DNA from: Microcaldota archaeon | GTDB lineage: Archaea > Micrarchaeota > Micrarchaeia > Micrarchaeales > Micrarchaeaceae | DNA length: 64,000 bases | Assembly: GCA_030037495.1 (NCBI GenBank) | Contig: JASHRG010000030.1 | Span: 1-64,000 of the forward strand | Direction: 5' to 3' | Shown here: positions 58,532 through 64,000 of the stretch, one piece after another | How positions within the stretch are numbered: position 1 is the stretch's first letter | How the letters are laid out: the number at the start of each line of letters is the position of its first letter | Notes under the pieces: generated by a model | What the model was told of the DNA's origin: nothing | Seen by the model: the letters and a program-made list of their open reading frames with translations, nothing else | Database searches by the model: none | Made by a program: the position numbers and the translations under genes

Positions 58532-58857
58532 TGAAGATCAGGGTCAAACTGAGAAAAGACAAGTTCAGCGCCAGGCGGGGCGGAGGGTCAAAGGTGCTTG
58601 ACATCTACTGCAAGAGGTGCAACAACATGATAATGATATACCAGAAGGACGGGCACGGAAGGCTGGAAAGGTGCTACATGGACAGGATAATATACCCGTC
58701 AGGATATCAGTCCCTTGAGGAGTTGATCTGCAATGACTGCGAAGCCGTGGTAGGCGAGCCCATGGTGTTCAAGAAGCACGGGGAGAACAGGCCAGCGTTC
58801 AACATGATACAAAACGCGTTCAGGAAAAAGGCCAGCACACACGTTGAGATAAGATAG
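58531..58857 (+). CDS. Zinc-binding conserved hypothetical protein
   Basis: MKIRVKLRKDKFSARRGGGSKVLDIYCKRCNNMIM...CNDCEAVVGEPM; ATG overlaps ligase stop (TAATG). Confidence 0.65.
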   Translation: MKIRVKLRKDKFSARRGGGSKVLDIYCKRCNNMIMIYQKDGHGRLERCYMDRIIYPSGYQSLEELICNDCEAVVGEPMVFKKHGENRPAFNMIQNAFRKKASTHVEIR

Positions 58858-59223
58858 CTAAACGTTCCTTATCCCGTCAAGGATCCTTGCGAACTTCTGT
58901 ACACCCTTTATCACAGGCTTTATCTTTGGGTTGAGCCTGTATCCCAGCCCGTAGCCCTTCTCAGTCCTTATATGGGTCGGCTGTATTATGTTAAGATCCA
59001 GGGAAAGCTCCCTCAGCGTTATGATGAGCGTCTTCCTCGTGAACTTCTTTTCAAGAATCGAATAGAGCTCCCTGGTGGTCCTTGGGGATTTCTGTAAAAG
59101 AAGGAGCATGACAGCGTAGTTTGGCCTGCTGAGCGCCTTCCTCAGCAGCCAGATCTCGTCTTTTGGCTTGTCTTTTTCCACCATGCTTCTATATTGCAGA
59201 TAAAGCTTTAAAAGCTTTATCAT
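58858..59223 (-). CDS. Winged-helix-like hypothetical protein
   Basis: RPNYAVMLLLLQKSPRTTRELYSILEKKFTRKTLIITLREL. Confidence 0.6.
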   Translation of the reverse strand: MIKLLKLYLQYRSMVEKDKPKDEIWLLRKALSRPNYAVMLLLLQKSPRTTRELYSILEKKFTRKTLIITLRELSLDLNIIQPTHIRTEKGYGLGYRLNPKIKPVIKGVQKFARILDGIRNV

Positions 59224-59302
59224 ATCCTTTTTCCCGGGTGTCCTGTCAGCTATTTCTCCTTGTATAAGGCTATAAATATTTTACTTTACTAAAACTAGTG
59301 TA

Positions 59303-60166
59303 GTGAAGTATACATTGGTGGGGCATATGGGAATAGGCAATTTGGGCAACTTCAGCAGGACTTTGGAAAGCGAGCTGGTAAAGCGGAAGGTTGTAGCGCA
59401 CAGTAAAAGCGCAAACAGTGATACAAGCATTGAAATAGGCCAATTGATGGACATAAAGACGATAGACCACGAAACCTTCTCGTATCTTTGGATGGCGATT
59501 GAGGCAAAGCTAAATTTGCTCATAGTGGGCAAAGAGCACACTGGGAAAAAGCAGCTTATGTTCGCGCTGTCGCACTTTATACCAAGGAACGAGAAGGTTC
59601 TCATATATGGAGATGGAACAAGAGCTGTTCATCACAATGATAACTTTATAAGTTTTGTTTCAGGGAGCGCCGACACAGAATCAGCGCTATCGAACAGCGC
59701 AGACAGGATTTTGATGTCAGCGAGTGGGCCCGAGCATCTAAGGGTTCTGTTTGACTGCGCAAACCACGGGATCCCGTTTATTGCAACGTTGGATTTTGCG
59801 TCCAACGGCAAGGGCCTATTGGAAAAACTGGAATCAAAGCAGGTACATGTGCCCAGGCACAATGTAAACATGCTTGACCTGTGCATCCTGATGGACCATG
59901 GCGAAAATTCGATATGGAAGCTGCAGAACATAATCGAATACAGCTGGCTCAGCAGGGCAGAATACTTCCTTGATGACGCAAAGAACACGCCAGACTTTCA
60001 GTTTAGGATAACCACAACGGTGCAGAATGGCTTGTTAAACAAGGAAACGCTCAATGAATCAAAGGTTTTCAGGGCATTCGGCACGTACAATATAATGAGC
60101 AGGAAGGAGGTTATGGAAGAATTCGAAATTAGGGTAAGGGGCGGCAAAAGAAGTCCAGGGGCTTAG
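59303..60166 (+). CDS. Degenerate GspE/FlaI/VirB11-family secretion ATPase
   Basis: NLLIVGKEHTGKKQLMFALSHFIPRNEKVLIYGDG; ESKQVHVPRHNVNMLDLCILM resembles family C-terminal region; Walker B region changed. Confidence 0.6.
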   Translation: MKYTLVGHMGIGNLGNFSRTLESELVKRKVVAHSKSANSDTSIEIGQLMDIKTIDHETFSYLWMAIEAKLNLLIVGKEHTGKKQLMFALSHFIPRNEKVLIYGDGTRAVHHNDNFISFVSGSADTESALSNSADRILMSASGPEHLRVLFDCANHGIPFIATLDFASNGKGLLEKLESKQVHVPRHNVNMLDLCILMDHGENSIWKLQNIIEYSWLSRAEYFLDDAKNTPDFQFRITTTVQNGLLNKETLNESKVFRAFGTYNIMSRKEVMEEFEIRVRGGKRSPGA

Positions 60167-60217
60167 ACGGCAAGGTTTTTATATTTTAATGGTTAAATGT
60201 TTATATGGTGAAATGGT

Positions 60218-60469
60218 ATGGTAAAGACAACGATAAACCTGAATACCGAAATCTATAGGGACCTGGTTAACGAGGCTGTCGAAAAGTACGGGTCAACAAA
60301 AACCCTTTCGAAGCTTATAAATGAGAAGCTGAAGAAAAGGAGGGGAGCAAGCCAGGATATAGTAAAGAAGAGCGCTGGTATCTGGAAGATAAAAGAAACA
60401 GGATACGAGTACACAAGGGGCATCAGGCAAGGCTCAGAAGCGAGGTTGAAAAGGGTTTATCATGGATGA
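60218..60469 (+). CDS. VapB-like antitoxin (copy 1)
   Basis: VKTTINLNTEIYRDLVNEAVEKYGSTKTLSKLINEKLKKRR; overlaps PIN gene. Confidence 0.7.
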   Translation: MVKTTINLNTEIYRDLVNEAVEKYGSTKTLSKLINEKLKKRRGASQDIVKKSAGIWKIKETGYEYTRGIRQGSEARLKRVYHG

Positions 60470-60845
60470 GCTGGTTTTTGATACCGATATAATAGTAGAC
60501 CATTTAAGAGGAGCCGACAAGGCAACCGCCCTGATAGAGCAAGTGAAGACGGGTGACATAATCGGCAGGATATCAACCTTGACGGAGGCGGAACTCTTTG
60601 CAGGTAAAGACTCTGAAGATTCGGAAAAACGTGCCATACTATCAGAACTTTTGACTTTGTTCAATAAGAGCGATGTCGATGGTGTTGTCGCAAGGATAGG
60701 TGGAGAATTTAAGAGGAAATATGGCATAGGGTCAGCCGATGCGCTAATAGCAGCCACGGCATTTACTACCCGCAGCAAGCTCCTAACGCGAAACCTGAGG
60801 GACTTCAAAAAGGTGAAGGAGATCATTGTAGATGCCCCGTACTAG
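60462..60845 (+). CDS. vapC: PIN-domain VapC-like toxin (copy 1)
   Basis: LVFDTDIIVDHLRG, TEAELFAG, GSADALIAATAF, LLTRNLRDFK. Confidence 0.88.
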   Translation: MDELVFDTDIIVDHLRGADKATALIEQVKTGDIIGRISTLTEAELFAGKDSEDSEKRAILSELLTLFNKSDVDGVVARIGGEFKRKYGIGSADALIAATAFTTRSKLLTRNLRDFKKVKEIIVDAPY

Positions 60846-60917
60846 TAACCACAAGTAATAAAGACCAGTCAATACATAACTAAAGCGTAGTCACAGCTAC
60901 GTTGGCTATTTCTACGT

Positions 60918-60989
60918 GGCCTTAGTGGTGTAAAGGCAGCACGGAAGGCTGTGGACCTTCAGGACCGGGTCCGATTCCCGGCTTAGGCC
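60918..60989 (+). tRNA. tRNA-His (anticodon GUG)
   Basis: encoded G-1 opposite C73; GAAGG-CTGTGGA-CCTTC; T arm CCGGG-TCCGATT-CCCGG; one T-T mismatch in acceptor stem. Confidence 0.92.
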
Positions 60990-60990
60990 C
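60978..60990 (+). repeat. Direct repeat, left copy (tRNA-His 3' end)
   Basis: CCGGCTTAGGCCC identical at 62568-62580. Confidence 0.75.
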
Positions 60991-61011
60991 TTTGCATTCA
61001 GGTTCGGTTCC

Positions 61012-61788
61012 CTAATCTTGTTCTAGAATGCGGAGTATCTTTTGTGTACTCTCCATCCGGTCTTGACCATTCATCTCTGCCATTGCCGCTTTAAGCAATG
61101 TCGCAGGAATGTATTTTTGAGGTGTGCCTGCAATTCCAACAAATGGAACGTCGGCAACTTTATTCTGATCATAATAAGCTACAACGCTTTGCATAAATTT
61201 GCTATACTGATAACCATAAAGGAACACTGGCCGTACTCCATCGCCATCGACCCTGAATAATGTAGCTCTTTGCTCATCAGTTAGAAAAGGGAGCGACTCA
61301 GCTGATAAGTCCACAACCAGTCCGGTTTCTGTATTTATTTTTCCTGGCGCTCTTGCCCTCTCGGGAAAGCCCTCATGAATTTTAACAGCCCCTGGCATCG
61401 CCCTTATTAACACCCGTTCTGTTGATGCTATGATTTCGCATTTCTGCAAATCTACGGAAAGCGCAACGTCGGAGCGTCTGCCAAGCAGCTCCCCCATTAT
61501 CTCTGTAGATAAGCTAGAAACTTCAAACTCCCAAGTTCTACCAAAACTATCTTTTTGATCATCGACCACATTTCTACCGTCCCAGGTTCTACCAGGAGCA
61601 AGATACACTGCTAATGTCCTTGTAAGATAAAAGCCTGTCAACTCAACTTGCCTACCTGATCCGATCAATGATAAGCGAAGCTCGGTACTACTTGGTATGA
61701 CGCGACCCTGTTCTTTTGCAGCCTTAACGGCATCTAGTACAGTGGCAGTATACCTCTCAGAAGAAAGCACTATATTCTGTGCCCTCAT
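61012..61788 (-). CDS. Hypothetical protein
   Basis: ORF 258 aa, within tRNA-His islet, no family recognised. Confidence 0.55.
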   Translation of the reverse strand: MRAQNIVLSSERYTATVLDAVKAAKEQGRVIPSSTELRLSLIGSGRQVELTGFYLTRTLAVYLAPGRTWDGRNVVDDQKDSFGRTWEFEVSSLSTEIMGELLGRRSDVALSVDLQKCEIIASTERVLIRAMPGAVKIHEGFPERARAPGKINTETGLVVDLSAESLPFLTDEQRATLFRVDGDGVRPVFLYGYQYSKFMQSVVAYYDQNKVADVPFVGIAGTPQKYIPATLLKAAMAEMNGQDRMESTQKILRILEQD

Positions 61789-61975
61789 ATGCGCTACAGA
61801 TATGATCTCACAACGTAGTAGTTAATTTCATAATATTTATACTTTATTTTTACTTACAAAATACTAGCAAAACCTTGCGTTTTTGCACCTACGCTGACCA
61901 GTGTCAGTCTCGTAGGAAGGGCTTGGGCTGGGAAGCTTTATATAATTAAAGCCCCACTTATTAACAGGCGATACC

Positions 61976-62134
61976 ATGGAAATGAAGAAAGTAGTCGTGG
62001 AAGTACCTAAGAAAACAAAACCAAAAGAAGTCAGGGCGATTGTGAAAAGGCTCTTCTCCTTCAACGTAAGCAAGTACTACGCCAAATCGAAAAATTTTCC
62101 AATGGTACGTGTTAAATGGCAGCTATCTGCTTAG
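61976..62134 (+). CDS. 52-aa VapB-like antitoxin (copy 2)
   Basis: MEMKKVVVEVPKKTKPKEVRAIVKRLFSFNVSKYYAKSKNFPMVRVKWQLSA*; overlaps PIN gene; TATA-like TTTATATAA upstream. Confidence 0.5.
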   Translation: MEMKKVVVEVPKKTKPKEVRAIVKRLFSFNVSKYYAKSKNFPMVRVKWQLSA

Positions 62135-62511
62135 ATACAGACATTGTTGTTGACATAATACGCGGAAAGGGTATACTATCCGATTACATATCAGCCACTT
62201 CTGGAGGCACATGCACGACCTCTATAACTATGCTCGAGCTCTATTACGGAGCATATAAATCAAGTAGACAGGGCGACGTAGCCCTGGTCGATGCGCTAAG
62301 TGCTGACTTGGCGATTATCGATATAGGGTATCAGGACATGAAGCTGGCTGGAAGGATTATGGCAGAACTCGAGAAACAGGGTAAAAAGCTCGAATTCAGA
62401 GATGTTCTTATAGGTACGATTTGCATTAACAGAAGGATCTCTATCCTAACAAGAAACAGGAAGCATTTTAGAAGACTAAAAGAGTATGGCCTTGTTATCG
62501 AAAGTATATAG
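62116..62511 (+). CDS. vapC: PIN-domain VapC-like toxin (copy 2)
   Basis: ICLDTDIVVDIIRG, TMLELYYGAY, FRDVLIGTICINRRISILTRNRKHFRRL. Confidence 0.88.
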   Translation: MAAICLDTDIVVDIIRGKGILSDYISATSGGTCTTSITMLELYYGAYKSSRQGDVALVDALSADLAIIDIGYQDMKLAGRIMAELEKQGKKLEFRDVLIGTICINRRISILTRNRKHFRRLKEYGLVIESI

Positions 62512-62567
62512 CATCACAAAACATATATAATGTATATCTTTTAGGAATCGGAATCATTTTCCTATTG

Positions 62568-62580
62568 CCGGCTTAGGCCC
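62568..62580 (+). repeat. Direct repeat, right copy of tRNA-His 3' end
   Basis: CCGGCTTAGGCCC. Confidence 0.75.
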
Positions 62581-62614
62581 CTATGAGTCGACAAGACGAT
62601 GTAATTCCAGGCCA

Positions 62615-64000
62615 TCACTGGGAGCACTGCACAGACCTGCAGACAGCAACAGTATTTGGCCCGGTGGGCGTAATCGCACCATACCCTATCCTGTAAATAA
62701 TGTAGCCGTGCTCATCATAAACTTGGTTCAGTGAAATGTTTTCTGATATCACAGAATAGGGCGCGCTCTCGAGCAACGCCAGGTTTGAGTTGTAGAAGGA
62801 GTAGTAGGGTGAGGATATCATCCATGTAGTGTTTATCAGCAGGTAGTCTGGTTTTGGGCTTATGTAATCAAGGTAGCTGAAATTGCCTGCAGGAAGCGCG
62901 AGGAAGAGCAGGAACTCCTGCTGTATGCTGTTGTTGTACACTATGTTAGTATCAAACAGGCTTGTCCTATCCGCGTAGTACTCTATTGGTGTGCCATATG
63001 AGGGATAGGTGACAAAAACAGAGTTAGCTGCTGTGTTGCCGGCTATCCAGGATACAACATAAAGGTATGGATAGTTTATTGCAGGTAGTATCTCGGTGAA
63101 TGTTGGGGTCAGCTGCACAATGCCAAGGGTTATATATACCATGGCAAGCAGCACGTATGCTCCCTTGACCTTAACGCTGCCGTTTTCCCAAACATGCTTT
63201 GCGCCAATCCCGGCCAGCACAGAAATGGGCAGGTATATCAAGACATTCCAGTCCTGCTGTGCAAGTGCAAAAGGAATGCCCAACAGGAACACAGCATAGA
63301 TGATTATAAACGCAAGCGAGGCAGCGCTGTATGTTACTGTTAGCCTTGAAGTATAGATCGCGTAAAGCGCAAGCCCCAGATACAATACGATACCCACAAT
63401 AAGCTGCACATAATAGTAGGGGCTTGTTACCCATGCTTGCTGTGACTGGAAAAGGTTCACCTGCGTCTGGCTAATCATTGATATAATGTTCTGGCCAAGG
63501 TTTGAGAGCTGCGGGGTCGGCACAACTACGTGTGCATACGCCAGCAGTGGGGTGTATATGACAAGGAGCATGGGCACAAGCACAACCACGGCTATCACTG
63601 CCAGCGCCCTCCTTTTGTCCTCAACTACCATGTAGATGCACGTTGCGAGCACGACGAAGGCAACCGCAACTATCGAGTATGTGCCGCCGCTCCAGACCAG
63701 AACCGAAAACACTAGTGACACGATGCAAATGAGCGATATTAGGCCAAGCCACAGGCTGCTCTTCTTTGATTTCAGGCCATCTCCCAGGTGCAGCAGCAAG
63801 AGAAGGGCAAGCATAAGGGCTATCACTGAAAATGCCTCTCCCTTCCAGGAGTTGAGCGCTTCGTTGAATATACCTACCTGTGATATGGCATACACAAACA
63901 GCGCAAAGAAGCCCGCTTTCCTGTCCATCGCCTTCTCCGCAAATTTGTAGACCAGGATTCCTGCCAACACAGTGAAAAGTATCCTTACGCCATAGAGGGT
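62615..64000 (-). CDS. STT3/AglB-like multi-TM protein (N-terminus beyond window)
   Basis: many TMs; C-terminal VSWIAGNTAANSVFVTYPSYGTPIEYYADRTSLFDTNIVY resembles STT3 region; frame open to window end. Confidence 0.65.
   Translation of the reverse strand, partial: TLYGVRILFTVLAGILVYKFAEKAMDRKAGFFALFVYAISQVGIFNEALNSWKGEAFSVIALMLALLLLLHLGDGLKSKKSSLWLGLISLICIVSLVFSVLVWSGGTYSIVAVAFVVLATCIYMVVEDKRRALAVIAVVVLVPMLLVIYTPLLAYAHVVVPTPQLSNLGQNIISMISQTQVNLFQSQQAWVTSPYYYVQLIVGIVLYLGLALYAIYTSRLTVTYSAASLAFIIIYAVFLLGIPFALAQQDWNVLIYLPISVLAGIGAKHVWENGSVKVKGAYVLLAMVYITLGIVQLTPTFTEILPAINYPYLYVVSWIAGNTAANSVFVTYPSYGTPIEYYADRTSLFDTNIVYNNSIQQEFLLFLALPAGNFSYLDYISPKPDYLLINTTWMISSPYYSFYNSNLALLESAPYSVISENISLNQVYDEHGYIIYRIGYGAITPTGPNTVAVCRSVQCSQ

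Larger units (their letters stand above)
60991..62567. mobile_element. Putative tRNA-His-targeted integrated islet (no integrase seen)
   Basis: flanked by 13-bp direct repeats of tRNA 3' end; contains unknown ORF and VapBC-like pair. Confidence 0.55.

Noticed and set aside
60918-60989. T-T mismatch in tRNA-His acceptor stem as evidence of a pseudogene
   Set aside because: All other arms, the G-1/C73 identity element and the anticodon are intact, so it is more likely a functional tRNA with one mismatch.
1-64000. CRISPR arrays, cas genes, rRNA genes, inteins
   Set aside because: No regularly spaced repeats, Cas-like proteins, rRNA-like sequence or intein motifs were recognised by eye.

Overview
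Archaeal chromosomal segment, probably DPANN and possibly Micrarchaeota-like (lineage is an inference from gene content only). It is gene-dense with many divergent or short operons. Core information-processing genes include five aminoacyl-tRNA synthetases (Thr, Cys, Trp, Asp, Asn), EF-1A, aIF2-gamma, aIF5B, uS10, eS6, an eL40 missing from the ORF track, Alba, DnaG-type primase, Hjc, Hef-like helicase, DNA ligase and Cdc48. There are five tRNAs: Thr-UGU, Phe-GAA, Gly-GCC, Thr-CGU and His-GUG. Other content: two ABC-2 exporters, a flippase, an STT3-like membrane protein, large secreted proteins and two VapBC-like pairs. Items most worth a second look: (1) a CcdA/DsbD-type membrane protein whose canonical first helix (SPCxLPLLPAY) sits at the C-terminus, apparently a circular permutation, coupled to a DipZ-like thioredoxin protein; (2) a ~1.6 kb island bounded by a 13-bp duplication of the tRNA-His 3' end, carrying a VapBC pair and an unknown protein but no integrase; (3) a degenerate, likely catalytically dead GspE/FlaI-family ATPase; (4) three diverged copies of the same gene tail in the first 2 kb, the first a complete 59-aa zinc-motif/TM ORF whose start codon lies in a 15-bp hairpin; (5) a 40-aa hyperacidic protein behind a 8-aa leader ORF, upstream of cdc48; (6) a 26-bp perfect palindrome upstream of a PadR-like/ABC/surface-protein operon; (7) a 1009-aa beta-helix surface protein built from four Cys-marked ~225-aa modules. 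No rRNA or CRISPR array was seen. All family calls are from reading the translations; no searches were run.
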